A DNA stretch of 64,000 bases, from contig WHUZ01000010.1 in NCBI GenBank assembly GCA_015179045.1, positions 1,477,134 through 1,541,133 on the forward strand. The letters run 5' to 3'. The notes below the pieces were generated by a model. The model was not told the DNA's origin. It did not search any database and worked only from the letters and a program-made list of their open reading frames with translations. Source of the DNA: Kalaharituber pfeilii. Its lineage: Eukaryota > Ascomycota > Pezizomycetes > Pezizales > Pezizaceae. Shown here piece by piece: positions 36,542 through 49,091 of the stretch. The stretch's first letter is position 1, and the number at the start of each line of letters is the position of its first letter. A program made the translations under genes and the position numbers.

Positions 36542-38803
36542 ATTAATACAATATGCTAGAATTATAGTATCAGCTATGCTGTACATATAACTGTTTACTG
36601 TAAGCTGCTAGCATGTCTGTTGCACGAGATATAGCCAAATGTAGTATCTCCAGCAGGCGTGCCAAGAAACGTCATATCCCGGTCGACGATCGTATCCCGA
36701 TATAAAATAGTATCTTGTGCCCGGATTGAAAATGTGATTTTAATCCATATGCATGCAGTTCTCCACTACACTTATTCTTTCTAGTTGGGATTTCCAACTG
36801 CTTCTCCTAAGATACTTTTCATCCCTCTTCTACAAACCTAACAACGTTGCATATCTGACTGGACCAACTAATGAAGGTTTAATTTTTTGCTACTTCGATG
36901 TGATCGGCTCATAGCTATAGCTGTAGGGCGGGAGTCCATGGTTGATGGTAGGTAATCACGGTACTATTTGTAGAATATTTATGAAGTTTATGAGCCAGGT
37001 GATGTTCAAGCGCACGGAATGTAGTCTTATCACGCCACTTTTGCAATTCGAGGGGGTTCACGGACGTACTCCACAAGGTGTAAGTCCTAGCGAGAACCGG
37101 TGTAGTCTAGTCGTTGTGCTTGAGCGGCGGCGATTGGCGATATGCTATGGGCGCGAGATTAGGCGAAATGACGAATGACATTTGGGCGGGGTAAACGATT
37201 GGCTTGCACGGTGGAGCTGAACAGCTGATTCTTTGTTCACAGGTTGACCTAAATATTAACTTAGCGCGCCATATTACGACGCCTAGTTGGCGACATATGC
37301 TGCGCATAACGCAGAGTGTGAAACCAGTAGAACCATCCATCGCGGCACTTAAGGTCGGGCTACCAGTTCGCTGCAAAGTTTTCGTGTTATCATAGAGCAT
37401 GCATAATGCAAGGTACGAGTCGAATTTCCAGGAAGCCATTAATCCCAACGCACAGGAACATCGATCGCATCTGCCCATTGAATGTTCAGTTAGGTGGCCA
37501 TGTGGACCTCTGGTTACACCGAGTGACCAGCTCATTCATTGTTGTACAGATACATGGTTCAACGAGAGGTCGCCGTTGGCAATCTGCGGTGGCCTGAAAC
37601 GTGGAGATACAGTACCGGTACTCTACAAGGTGCCGGCAGCTCCCCAAACAATAACCCCCACTACACTTGCGACACATCGCTAGGAGTAATTCCAGAGGTA
37701 GTCTTGTAACCAGCCCCAAGAGGTGGTCGCCACGAATGAGAGGGGAAATGCCAGGAGGCGAAAGCAAGTGTCTTACATAACCCTGGACTCACTGACCGAC
37801 TCTCCTACCCAGTAGCCCCCCGTCATGATTCCATCCTGAAAGGTCCTCCATATCCAGCTTTCCCCCAAAAGGCAACCCCATCACGCCCAAGCACCTAACA
37901 AGTCATGTTATGATAACGGTTCCAAATTGTGGCATGGGTAAATGCCAGCTAAGCCTTAAAAATGCTAAAAATCTCGGTTCCTAGCCTTGGCGAGCTGGGG
38001 TAACCGCTGGTTCCTGCAGATTGTCTCATTTAACTCATTTCACTGGTTGGCTGGTATGATCTGCTGCTGGTCGCTCTCCTGAGGGTGGCTTCAGTATTGT
38101 TTGTAACGAGGAATTGCTGGCAATCTTGAGAGACGAAACGTTTCGCTTCTTTTTTTGCCGCCCGCAGACATATGGCCTCCACAATTCAAAGGTTGAAAGC
38201 ACCACCATAAAGCCAACGTACTTCTTAATATATCTTGGGGAATTGTCCATTTTCGGGCATGTAGAACTACATACTGTACGTAGCAAACATTGCCTTGGAG
38301 CTCTGCTTGCACTTGACACAGCCCAGCCTCTTCAACATTCCCTGTTCGTGCTCACTTCAACTGCTGGAAAAGTTGAGAACGAATTTCCGGGGAAATTATT
38401 GTCTCACCCTCTCCCCCATCCTTGGCTCCGCATATTACTTGCACGTTAGAAGTCTGTTCTCTTTTTCTCTTTTTTTTTTTTTTTTTTCACACCTCAGCTG
38501 CAGCTCTGACTTGTCCGTCTCAGTCATACGCTCGTTGCCGCAGAAGTAGGGAATTCCCTCAGTCCACTCATTAAAAGCCTTCCTCCCGTCCTGCTGCTGT
38601 CGCTCATCCAGGATCACCCGTCATTCCTTCCCTACGCCTCACGCGCGGCACGTTGTCTGTATATTCTTCATTCACTCATTTCTTTGAAGGATAACCACAT
38701 TCTTTGTAATTGGTTGATCTCCGAGAATCAAGAAGCGATATCGAATACCCCTCTTTCTCAAATCAGTGGCACCCTCATATAACATCCTGAAAAGTCTATC
38801 AAA
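36542..38803. other. Intergenic region, no gene supported
   Basis: Short frames occur on both strands (for example 37535-37107 and 37399-37683), none with a known motif. The last 400 bases before 38804 contain a T-run at about 38470-38487 and a C/T-rich stretch, typical of a fungal promoter or leader for the small secreted protein. Nothing else stands out. Confidence 0.4.
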
Positions 38804-39157
38804 ATGCAGTTCAACAAAGTCATTGCTACCCTGCTCTTCTTCCTCGCGCACATTTTCGTTGCTGTCGCACAGGACGAAACAGTAACTCAGACCGTGATTA
38901 CCGAGGTTGAAGTCACCAGCACAGTGACTGTCGAAACCGTTACCGTAACTGGACCGCCACCAGAGACAAAGCCTACAGAGGTCGTCGAGCTTACCACAAC
39001 ATACCACAATAACACTACGCCAACTGCGCCGCCCAATGGCACTGTTCCAACCCCCTCGGTTCCAGCAAAAGATGACAGCGGTGCCGCAAGCTTCTCTGGG
39101 TCAATGGGTACTGCCGCTATTGTCGGCGCGGTTGTCGTGATTGCTGGAATGCTATAG
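38804..39157 (+). CDS. Small GPI-anchored cell-wall or secreted protein
   Basis: A single exon of 117 residues. Residues 1-22 form a clear signal peptide (MQFNKVIATLLFFLAHIFVA) with likely cleavage before QDE. The mature part is Thr/Val-rich (VTQTVITEVEVTSTVTVETV) and Pro/Thr-rich with N-glycosylation sites (HNNTT, NGT). It ends with a small-residue site (SGAASFSGSMG) and the hydrophobic tail AAIVGAVVVIAGML, a standard GPI-attachment signal. No enzymatic domain is present, so a wall or surface structural role is inferred. The ATG follows an A-rich context (TCAAAATG). It is convergent with the PNPOx-like gene. Confidence 0.85.
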   Translation: MQFNKVIATLLFFLAHIFVAVAQDETVTQTVITEVEVTSTVTVETVTVTGPPPETKPTEVVELTTTYHNNTTPTAPPNGTVPTPSVPAKDDSGAASFSGSMGTAAIVGAVVVIAGML

Positions 39158-40067
39158 TGGGGCCATGGGATACCTGCGGTAAAACAGGGTTGGAAATGTA
39201 GGGATGGAATTGGCAGGGTCGATGCTATGAATTGTTGGTTGGTCATGTGTTAATGTTTTGAAGGGGTGCTTCCTTAGGTTCAAGCCAAAGCTTGGGGATT
39301 TATTGGGCGAGCTTCATTGATTTCTCAGCCTGGTTGACCTGGCTAATGGTTATTTTTAATTCTATTTTGAAGGAATGGTTGTAATGTTTATGGCTGACTT
39401 GGTGATGGCGTCAAATCGGGAGGCGCTTGTATTTCCTTATTTTCTCTCGATGGGCGTTGGATCATGGTGGAAATGTGGTGCATCTTATGTATCACCTGTT
39501 GACCGCTGTATGTTTGGGTGGTTCTCTTGTTTCGCGTAATGACAATCGGTCTCCATGGGAGACAGTTACTGAATTTTTCTGTTTCTTGCTTGGTTACCCT
39601 AGAGGCGCCTTGTGCATCTCTTGATCCAGTGCCTAGAGGTTATTTGAGTTATTCAGCCATAATTCTCTCTAAGATCTGCCATTTTCATGTGACCGCAACG
39701 ATGTGAGCACCATAAAACATAAAACGCATTTGGGAGAGAAATCGATCTTATGATCGACGAACTGCAGGAACCCGTTATCATGCGGTCCCATGTTTTCATG
39801 TGAAGGGAGTCAGTAGTTGCAATGATTAGAACGCCTCACGGCAGCTTCAATCACGCATGTGATACAAATTTCCTCACCGATGACGTCTTCTGGGTGCTGC
39901 AGAGCCAAAAGCCTGAGTAATGTTAGTGGTGATATAGCCATTGTAAAGTTCTTGATAACAATCACAAAGTATATTTCATGAATCATCGCGAAATGCCAAA
40001 CGCCGTTATTTGGTAAGCATGATTCGAGCACCACAAGTGAGAAATTAACTCTCCATTTGTTGACACT
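39158..40067. other. Convergent intergenic region
   Basis: Shared 3' flank of the GPI-protein and PNPOx-like genes, G/T-rich on the plus strand near 39240-39600. Short open frames lack motifs. No RNA gene or repeat was recognised. Confidence 0.45.
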
Positions 40068-40947
40068 CTACGTTCCATTAGGTGCACCAGCTCCAAAGTC
40101 ACCGCTTTCCATACCGAATCTCCCTCCGGCCTCTCCACTTCCCGGGTTAAGGCATTCATAGTCCTTTACCGAGCCGCGATAATCCGAGACTCTGGCCCAC
40201 CCAATTCTGACCACAACAACCCGTAACTCATCACCAACCAAATAACATCTATTTTCAGCCTCCGGGTTGTTGCGTAGATGTATGTTTTTGTAGTACGCTT
40301 CCTCCTCGGTTCCATGTGGAATAATATATGCATAGCCATTTAAAGTTGCAGAAATCGACGACAATTCCGCCGAGTTGAGATTCACTAATAGTGTAGCTAG
40401 AGAAGACTGTTCTGACCTGGGGATCTCTCCACGTGGAGCCCTAGAGGCACGCTCCTCCTCCATTGTAGGATTTGTTATTGAAGACGTGGGATCAATGGTG
40501 GTGGAGCTGGGGCGATGCGAAACCCAGTCATGAACCAGGAGGCTGACCCTCGGGTTGGAGAGCAAGTTGAATGTTTTCTTGGTCGAGTTTTGTGTAGTTA
40601 GGATGATCAAGGGCCCAGTCTCACCGCTCGTGTTCGGGCTGCCTGGGATTGGTGGAAGCGGATATGGTGAATTGGCCAGGTATGTGTAGTTCATCAACGA
40701 CACCTGCGAGGGCGCAGTGGTTAGCAGTCGAGGTCCAGACCGCACCGAGGAGCGACGAAGAACGAAGATACTCACATGAGGCCATAGCCCGTCCGAAGTG
40801 GCCAAGTGTAGCTGGAGATTCGGAGAGGCGTTAGCGCACCGTCACTTCAGGCTCCATAAAGTTGACGGAAGGGCGTACATATCGAGCATTCTTGAGACAT
40901 GCTATGACTTCCTTCGGAAGCTGCCTCAGAGTTCTCTCTGCCGCCAT
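40068..40947 (-). CDS. PNPOx-like FMN-binding split-barrel protein (YLR456W/YPR172W family)
   Basis: Member of the pyridoxamine 5'-phosphate oxidase-like family; the yeast relatives have no firmly assigned reaction. Three exons: 40947-40879, 40811-40776 and 40703-40068, giving 246 residues. The start reads LPKEVIACLKNARYLHLATSDGLWPHVSLMNYTYLA, assembled across both introns, which is the conserved first strand pair. ETGPLIILTTQNSTKKTFNL and NPRVSLLVHDWVS follow, then YLVGDELRVVVVRIGWARVSDYRG near the end. The middle-exon length (36 nt) is small but both borders are consensus. The C-terminal tail is Gly-rich. Confidence 0.85.
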
Positions 40948-42285
40948 TGTAGACGAGTTGGTTGCAGAAAGGGATTCTGACAGGCAGATACGACAGATGA
41001 CTGGAGTACTCTGCTTGCAAGTGACGAGAAGAAAAGGGGACAAAAGTATGTCCCAGGCCTTTTTTATCTTCTAAAAGGATGGGCGAGGAGTATGGGTATG
41101 AACTTGGACTGGAGAAGGTGCGCAGGGGCCGGAACAGATGGGTGAAGTTGGGCTTCACTTCAGTGCTCCTTCGCTCGCAGGGTCTATTCTCACTCAGCTA
41201 CGTACGTAAGCATTGGTGTCAGTGCGAGCCTTGGTTTACCGCGGCAGTCTCCTGCCATCACCACAGCTCAGCTCCGATCGCAGAGTTAGCAAGGACGCGG
41301 CCAGCATTCGCTCAGCGCGCCGAATGCTTCTGCTGCTGGACTGCAGACTGGGGCAGACGGTGCAGATCGGCCCCGCATCTGCTCGATGAGTAGTGCCTGC
41401 AGCCATGTGACCATGCCGCACAATCGCATTGTGATGTCCTCAGCCTGCGAAGGCTTGGCGCTGCACAAGGCAGCCAGCTGCTGCGCTCCACGGAACTTCC
41501 ACAGGTGCCCTCCTTGGGGTGGCTATGCAGCGACTTTGGAGGATGTTGGCTGGGACCACCGCTGGATGTGTCCGACAGCACGAGATTGGCTGATCACCAC
41601 TGCAACCAAATCCTCACTTGGGCCTGGCGTCACCGCGACTGCGCAAGCTAACCAAACAGGCCTCGCGTTAAAAGAAGCCCTTGGACGACAACGTAGGGCT
41701 TCAAACAACATGGCAAAAAGCCAATTGCCACTGACTGATACCCTGGGGAGCCAAAGTCCCCTTTGCACGACGAGGCGTCGTCATGGCAGGCACGTAACGA
41801 GCTCCGTGCCCAAGCGGGGGTTGGGGCTTGCACGGGAAAATCATGGCTGTGCGTCCAATAGGCTCGGTCGTGCTCCCGCAGTGTGGGCAAGGCTACAGCT
41901 GAACCTCAAGTGGTCATCGAGATAAGACCTCTCTCTCTGAAGGAAAATTTCTAGCTTTGCAATTCCACCATCTCTGGGTTTGCTTCTGCTTTGGGTTCAA
42001 ATCGCGTCTTGAATTGATACCTGGGGTATGAGAACAATTGATACCATATTTCAGTTGTTTTCTTGCCCTGTGCAGTTTGCTGTTTTGCTTTGATTACCTG
42101 ATCCATATATATCTTGATTCCAAATTGGGCAGTGTTCTTATCCCGCCTATCGGCACAACATTATATTCAATTCCAATTACCGCAACCTAACACTACATTG
42201 AGTATTATACAGAGACTGTCAGATACCCACTACAAGAATCAATCAATTATAGCAAGCCCGTGAGACGAAGCCCAGACTTCCCCTC
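40948..42285. other. Divergent intergenic region, GC-rich centre
   Basis: Shared upstream region of two divergent genes. Between about 41200 and 41930 the DNA is GC-rich and open in several frames on both strands (41386-41925 plus and 41581-41312 minus among them). No frame has a family motif or plausible splicing. From 41940 on it is AT-rich and looks like a promoter and leader. Confidence 0.4.
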
Positions 42286-43952
42286 ATGTCATCTCCACCT
42301 CAGCAGGATAGCACGCACCCGTACAACACCACCTCCTCCCTCATCAGCCATCTGATTCCCCTCGTCCTCTTCGCCTCGCAATCTCTCCACATGCGCTATG
42401 CCCTGCGCTCGTGGTGGAGTCTCTCTAAACTTGGTCACGTTCTCCTTCGGATTTTCTTCCCTGAGAGTATCATATGGTTCGTTGGCCGTGAGGAATGGGA
42501 GCGGCGGTGGGTTGTTCGAGACATTGGGCGGCGATTGGCGGAGGAAGGGCAGAGTGGTGAAGATTGGGACGAGGGGAGCACATTGCAGAAGCTCATGAGT
42601 ATACAGGGTGGGAGGGTGTATTTTAGGTTTGATGATGAAAATGCGATGCAGGGGGAGCTATCAAAGGAGGTGGGGGGCAGGAGTCCAGATGATGAACTAC
42701 CGGCAATGCCAGAGGCACCCTCACGAAGGCCATCGCAGCAACAGCAGTATATCCACCAACCACAACCTCACGCGCCACGAAATTACCACTCGCCATATGG
42801 CTCCCCACAGGAAGGACTATCCTCGTATACAACGCCACATAGACCATCCGCCGGTGTATCCCCTATATCAGGTCCACGCCCGGCCCCACCATACCCTATA
42901 AGCGAGTACAACCTCTCCCTCAATGACCCCCCACAAGTCCCACCAATTCCACCTAATCACGTTCCACACCCCAGCGCCCGCTCCGTCGACCAGCAGCCCC
43001 GTCATCTGCTTCGTCCCCCTCTCCACCGCAGCCCCATCTCCGCCGAATCCCAAGCAACCACGATTCTCCTAAATCCTGCCGCCCTATCTCACTCCAGTCC
43101 CAGATCGCACCGCCTTACCTGGTCCGTCACCCCCCCACCCACCTTCGTCGCCTGCAAGCCACCGACATCCCCCTTTATCTCCCTATCCTGCATCTTCTCC
43201 CTCCGGGCTCTCCCACCTACGCTCACGCTATCAACCTCCACCTCGCGCTCCCCCCCGACCTCGTCACGGTCCTCCTCATTTCCCAGCTCATATGGGCTAT
43301 TGCTGCACTCGCACTCCGCACAAAGGAGTACTACCTCAGCGGCGCCTCGAAAGTGTCGGTGCTTGAGATGTATGCCAGTTACGCGCTCGTCGCGTTCCTA
43401 ATTGAACGCATCGCACTGGTGGGATGTAGACGTCCTGCTTGGGGAGGTGGCGGAGGCGGTGGGTACGCGATTGTGCATATGAGGAGGGAGGACTACGTTC
43501 ATGAGGTCGAGCCCGCGGAGACAAACGAGCATCTAGGAAAGGGCGGGTTCGGACGGAATCGGCGAAGGAGGACACATCAATATTTTTGGCTGCCATTAGT
43601 AGTAATGGGGCTGGCGTATCCGACTGTACTTATTATCTATGCTGCGGGGATCTATTCCTCGCACGGTACCCCTGGTGGGCCGCCGCAGGTGCCAGCGATG
43701 ATGGGGGCTGTGGCAGGAGTGTATGTGCTTGCGGTCTTGGGCTTCCTTGCAGCGCAGGCGTTGGAAAAGCAAGGCAGGGAGCCGGTCGGAGATTGGTCGA
43801 GGTGGGTGCCGAAGGCGAAATGGGTTCTTTGGGGGCTAGTGGGGATAGGCAGGGTGATGGTGGGGGTGTGGGGAGTGTGGCAGGTTGTGGAGGCTAGGAG
43901 GGGAGAAGGGGGGTGGGAAGTATGGTGGGGCTGGCCCCATGTGGGTGGGTGA
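42286..43952 (+). CDS. Hypothetical multi-pass membrane protein, fungal
   Basis: The N-terminal frame starts at ATG 42286 (SSLISHLIPLVLFASQSLHM, then an amphipathic stretch and VGREEWERRW), and turns Pro/Gln-rich. The C-terminal half is in a different frame and has at least four hydrophobic segments: LVTVLLISQLIWAIAALAL, MYASYALVAFLIERIAL, FWLPLVVMGLAYPTVLIIYA and AVAGVYVLAVLGFLAAQAL. The best joining model is an intron at 42856-42974 (donor GTATCC, branch CTAAT, acceptor CCAG), which gives 515 residues in frame. The donor is weak, so a frameshift in the Pro-rich DNA remains possible. A Gly run (about residue 385) and an Arg-rich loop lie between the membrane segments. No family is recognised. 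Confidence 0.6.
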
Positions 43953-45354
43953 CATATTGGATGAAAATTTTCCTTATTTTTATTTTTGGATTGGAATTTT
44001 TTTGCTAGTTTATCTACATATTTGGATCAGGCATGTTTGCATTTTTTTTTACGATACGGGTTTCTTGATGTTTGATGTTTCAACGATCCATTCTGGTCTT
44101 AGATATACTATATATATGCTCATGATCTCACATATATTATCCTGTCTTCAATTTACGGCATTTTTGCATGAATCATTGATCATGATTTATCAAGTATTAT
44201 GAACACGGCAAAATCTCACCTCCACGCACATGCACAACATTCCCTCCTATACAGCAGCATTGGTATTCACTATCATCTCACCTTCCCACCACACAGTGTC
44301 CATCTTTACTGCGTCTACAGGGGCGGGGTTAAATACCTCCTTAGTCCTCGAGACCACCCCGGGTAAAAAAACGTCAAGAATTTTTATTACGGAACATTTG
44401 ATAGTGAGGATATATATTACTCCCCATATTGGACCGACGTTAGGGCTTGCAAAAAAAAAAAAAAAACTTGTTCTCCACGACTGACATTTAATCCTAAAGG
44501 TTTAGGTTGCTTGGGCGGGGGGTGGGGTGGGGGGTGGGAGGGTGATCTTTTGAAGTTTTTTTTTCCTATAGCAAATGGAATGTGAAAACGTGAGTGGTGG
44601 TATTTCGTCATTTGATTTTTGATTTTTATGTCGAGATTTATTGATGTGTGGGCATACAAGTGTTATCTAGGAAGGGGTTGGGGTGGGTTACCCTCAGCTC
44701 CGGAACCACCCCTGCCGAAATCTCACCTCAGTAGCTGGATTCGTAACCATACACAGAAGGCAGACTTAGTCCCTGACATTGCCAGACTAACACACTCTCA
44801 AACCCCATCTGGATGGCGAATTATTTACCCGTTTCATAGGCGGGGACATCGGAAGAACATAGTTACCTTCACCGCACGACCTCTTTGCTACGAAAATACT
44901 TAAACATATCAGGCTCCCGTTTACTGCTTCCTTTTCATCTCAACTCCTTGCGTGTGCGTTTGTGCTTGCTATGCGTTTATATCCATGTCAGATCAATCTC
45001 ACCGAAAGACAAAAACATGTAAATATTTAGGTAGAACCGTGACTGTGAGTGGAGATGTAACCTTTTATTTACAGTCGAAAGACTTTTTCTTTCGTAAGAA
45101 TGCTATTTACGTCCTTTTTCTAATCCAGTCTGATGCTTTTTCCCATCATCAGAATCTTTTTTTCTTGTGTAAAATTCCCATTAAACTCTATACCCTCCCT
45201 TAGAAACTGCTAGAAAATGAAAAGGGAACAGCAATGGGAATAAAACGACCAAGAAAAGGTGACTTTTGTTGCAATATCAGTGAAATCAGTGCTCATATCA
45301 ATTTTCACCTGGAGAAATCAGATCCCAGGTTGTATCGCTCGGCTCAGCAGTAGC
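43953..45354. other. Convergent intergenic region
   Basis: T-rich 3' flank of the membrane-protein gene and 3' flank of the HAD-phosphatase gene. It holds an A-run at 44451-44466 and a G-tract cluster at 44513-44543. The open frames are short and carry no motif. Confidence 0.45.
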
Positions 45355-47069
45355 CTATGCCGCCTTGGCCGCCTCCGGTTCCTCCGGTGCTGCCTCTCCC
45401 TCACTAATCTCTGCCACCTTCACCTCCTCCGCCGTCACCTTGTTCTCTCTCGCCTCCGCCTCTGCGTCTGCCTTCAGTTTCTCCTCTGTGGCCTTCAGTT
45501 TCGCCTCTCTTGACTGCTCTTCTGCCCTCTCTAGGTCTTTCTTCTCTTTCTCCCTTTGTGCATTCCATGCCTCCTCCGCCTTTAAAATTAAAGACTGAGG
45601 CACGAGCTCTTTGCCCTCCTGCTCCAACGCCCACTGCACTGCCTCCAGCACGTCCTTCGCAACCTTCCTTGGCTCCACACCCTCGGGAAGTGCTTGACCG
45701 GGCTTATATACACCGCTCTCAACCAATATAGGGATCCACTCGATGTTGCGTGCAGACTTGAAGTTTAATGCGCCCTGGATATCGCTGCGGGGGTTGTCAC
45801 CAATCATGTACACCCTCTTTAGCTCGGCGCCATTCTTCTGGCCAACATGCTCCACAAGTCTCTCTTCGGCCCACTCGTAGGTCTGCTGGGATGGCTTGCC
45901 GATGGTGGTGTATTTGAGTTGCGGGTCAATGCCGGGATAAATTGCCTCCACGAGCCTACGGTACACCCCCTCAAGCGAGGCACGGTATGCACCTTGTCCA
46001 AGACGTGGGCGGGGGTATCTTGTCGCCCAGAGCAAATCCGTGTTTGAGAAAAACAGTTGCGGGGGGTTCGACCTTGTGGTGCTAGAAATCAAGGTAGAAG
46101 CATCCTCAGTTCCATTTGGCGGGGGCAAAATCAGATCGAGGATGACCTGCGTTGCAAGACCCCAGTCAGTAGGATCGTTGAAAACAAAAATTGCATCGAT
46201 TGGCAATGGTTCACCGGTCTCGGCGTCGACGGGCAACAGTTTAGAGTTTCTGGAGTCCAAGCGCTTGAAGGGCCAGTAATCGGTAGGAGGATTTGTCTTA
46301 AATCTTCTCTTCGACTCGTGCTTCATTCGCCATGTGGCAAGGAAATCCTCTGGAATTACCACGTTCTCGAACCCATATTCCTCTGCGACCTTGCGGCAGT
46401 TGTCATAGACTCCGCCAACGACAAGGACAGTTTTGACGGGCCTAGGCTCGGGATTCTCAATAGTGGGTGGGAGAATCTTCTCCTGAGCAATCTTCTTGAA
46501 TGGTGTGTGGGACTGCACAATGAGGTCATTCAAACATTTAACTTGCAGATCGCTCGAGAGGGTTTGGGCGCGAGACGTTTCGCTGTATCCGCCTCCATTT
46601 GTGAGGAAGAGGAAGGGGATGTTGGACTTTTTGAGATGGCCGAAGGCGGGAAGCGCATATCGGTTGACAATGGACCCATGACGCACAACACCATCAATGC
46701 TGGATCGCTGGTTAGCATATATGCGCCATTGTAGGGGTGTAGATGTTGGAAGTATGCTAGTGGGGGGACATACTCGAGTGCAAATGCAAAATCGGCGGGG
46801 GGTGTGGATGGTTCTGGGATATCTGTGGCCACGGGTTCAGTGGGAGGGGTGGTAGTCTCTGCTTCATCACGGCGGACCACAGAGGCATGGAATGGCTGTA
46901 CCCGCGCTCGATTGAGGGCCTGAGGCTGGTAGCTACAGCGGCCTTGCACAGCCGTTAATGCAGGTACTCCACCTAGCGAGAAAAATCTCGACTGCTGCGT
47001 TGCAGCGCGAGCAAAAGATTTGCATTGGGTGACGCCTCGCCGAGGTAATGTCCGAGTAAGAGGCAGCAT
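45355..47069 (-). CDS. HAD-superfamily hydrolase, HDHD5/CECR5-like, mitochondrial
   Basis: Family TIGR01456 (yeast YKR070W), HAD phosphatases with predicted mitochondrial location; the physiological substrate is not known. Two exons, 47069-46774 and 46699-45355, give 546 residues. The splice rebuilds HAD motif I as LDIDGVVRHG at about residue 98, followed by LTNGGGYSE (motif II region) and MIGDNPRSDIQGALNF (motif IV). The first 90 residues are Arg/Ser/Ala-rich without acidic residues at first, consistent with a mitochondrial presequence. I chose the Met that begins LPLTRTLPRRG; an in-frame Met 35 codons upstream (47174) is possible. The last 80 residues are a Glu/Lys/Ala-rich charged tail, an unusual extension. 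Confidence 0.85.
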
Positions 47070-47445
47070 CTTGGAGAATTGAAACGAGAAGAGTTGAAGA
47101 AACGGGGACAGAGAGAGAGGGGGGACTGGGGATGGGGGGACGTAGGAAGGAATGATGGCAGAAGGAAGAAACACTGCTGCAACCTGTGCAGCGGAAGGAA
47201 TTTTTCAAGCATGCTAGCGCTGGTGGGGCTTGAGACCCTTGAAAATTCTTAAGACCCTTCCACGTGACTTGAGCGCAACTGCCGCATTGGACACTAAACG
47301 TTCTATTAATCTCATCGGTTACAGACAGCCAAAAAAGCAACATCAGCGCACAAAACAACACATTCTCAACCACATCAGCAATCCCAATCATTTTATCACC
47401 GATTCCATCCGCGTCCCCTTAACAGTGTCGCATCTGAGATAATGG

Positions 47446-48629
47446 TCACTTAGATGAAGCAGAATCCCGCTCCTGGATCGCAGGAACAGCATTCATCAAC
47501 GTCGTAACTGCCGCCAAAGTATCACTAATGTTCTCCACCTGAGCAAGAGGGTTGATCGCTTCTCTCTTTTCCTTGAACCCTGTGATACCGGGAGCATCAA
47601 TGATAGTCTTGATCACACCTGACGCACCGCTGTCCTCAAGCATGGCTTTGGTAGCACCTTTGCCCATGCCCCTATCCATGGTTACAGCGATTTGCGAAAG
47701 AAATCGCTTGCGGCATTCGGCACGGGAGGGTCTTGGTGAGGAGCTGAAGCTTACATGGGCATCGGCAGGGAAAAAAGTTGTTTCAGTACCGTCATTGTGG
47801 ATGGTAGTGCTTCCGGTGCCAGAAGCTGGGGCGCCGCTTGCAAGTAAAGTGGTAGGCTATCTTTGGGCGAATTTTGTGTTCGCGGTGAAGCTCGTTCCGG
47901 TGCCGGTTCAGCTGCTAGTGCAGGTTTTGGGGCTAGGGTTGAGGTTCCTACTGGCGCCGGTGCGATGGTTGAGGCCGGATTGCTGACCTTTTGATTGTTC
48001 TGAGTGACGGTGAGACTGGTGGGATCCTGAATATCGGTTGACGCTTCCGGGAACTCTTGAGCACTTTCAGGTGCGGGTTCGTCTACCTTTGGCGACTCGG
48101 GGACCTTCTTCTCCTCGGCAGTGGGTGTTGGCGGGGATGCAGGAGCCACAGACATCGGAGGGACTGGCATATTTTTATTCTGCCCCAGCAGACCGCCCAG
48201 GGGACCAAGTAGGCCTGCTAATAGCCCAATGAGTCTTTTTGTCAGCTTGTCAAGGGAGAGCCCAAGGGGAAGCTTTTTGGAGACAGTTGTTGGAAGCCTC
48301 TCCAGGGCTCTCTCTGGGTCTTGAAGTACTTCAAATACGGGATCTGCACCGAGACCAGGCTTAGAACTGTCCAGGACACCTCCAAGTTTCATGTTCATTG
48401 CTTCTAAGTCCTGCCGCTTTGTCTTTATAGCGCCGGTAGTCGGGAGGCCACTTGCCAAACCTGTGAGGCCTCCGCTTCCAAATGCTTTGGTTGTGCCTTG
48501 CAAAGTAGAGGTCAGAGTACTCAAACCATCTTTCAAAGGTGCAAGGTGCTGACCAAGAGGTGGAACTGGTGCCGACGAGACCAGGGAAACAGAAAGGGAA
48601 AGAAGAATGAGGGAATATTCGCTTCGCAT
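47446..48629 (-). CDS. Secreted protein of unknown function, Pro/Ala-rich
   Basis: Two exons, 48629-47755 and 47671-47446, give 366 residues. The start MRSEYSLILLSLSVSLVSSA is a signal peptide. The Met 22 codons further upstream in frame is less likely because it would bury this signal. A KTKR motif at about residue 75 is a candidate Kex2 site. A small hydrophobic Gly/Leu repeat (LIGLLAGLLGPLGGLLGQ) occurs near the middle, followed by a Pro/Ala/Glu-rich spacer. The C-terminal exon is better structured (GVIKTIIDAPGITGFKEKRE). I know no matching family. The intron acceptor (GATAG) is inferred from frame and could be a few bases off. Confidence 0.6.
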
Positions 48630-49091
48630 TGCGTGACTTAAGTTTAAATTTGTCAAAAAGGAGAGTATATAGTTAGTATTCAAGGATAGAGGCAATTATC
48701 GGATGAGTACTCGTGGGTACAGTGAAGAGGGAATAGGGAAAGATCTAGGGGCGGATAGATGAGAGTATATATAACAAGGTAAGTGAACATTTGTAGTCAA
48801 TTGACATTCCGTATAGTAAAGCATTGAGCTTCAGGCAACTTATCGTGCCTGTGTCCACCTCCTCCGGCATTCAAGCATGCTCAAAGGTATAGCGAGGCAT
48901 GCTCATTTCGTTCAAAAGTCCACAGAACGACCCTTCCGATCCCACATGAGTCATGGCTGACATCTATAGTTGCATGTAAAATACCAACATTAATTCCATT
49001 TCCCCTAGCCACAAGAAGCGAATATAAACCAACTTCTCCCAATTCCGAGTGCCAATGGAGTACCGCAAGGGACTCTAGATGCACAAATCAA
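48630..49091. other. Intergenic region between two minus-strand genes
   Basis: Promoter of the secreted-protein gene (AT-rich, TATATAAC near 48766) and 3' flank of the DUF1445 gene. One 67-codon minus-strand frame lies here without motif. Nothing else was recognised. Confidence 0.45.

Noticed and set aside
37107..37535. 142-codon minus-strand frame
   Set aside because: Cys/Ser-rich, no motif, and overlapped by open frames on the other strand; no splice or promoter support.
41312..41925. Overlapping long frames on both strands in a GC-rich stretch
   Set aside because: Several frames are open at once, as expected from base composition, and none shows a motif or splicing pattern.
41980..42000. 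B-box-like GGGTTCAAATCGC as part of a tRNA gene
   Set aside because: No D-arm, anticodon arm or acceptor pairing could be found upstream at the correct distances.
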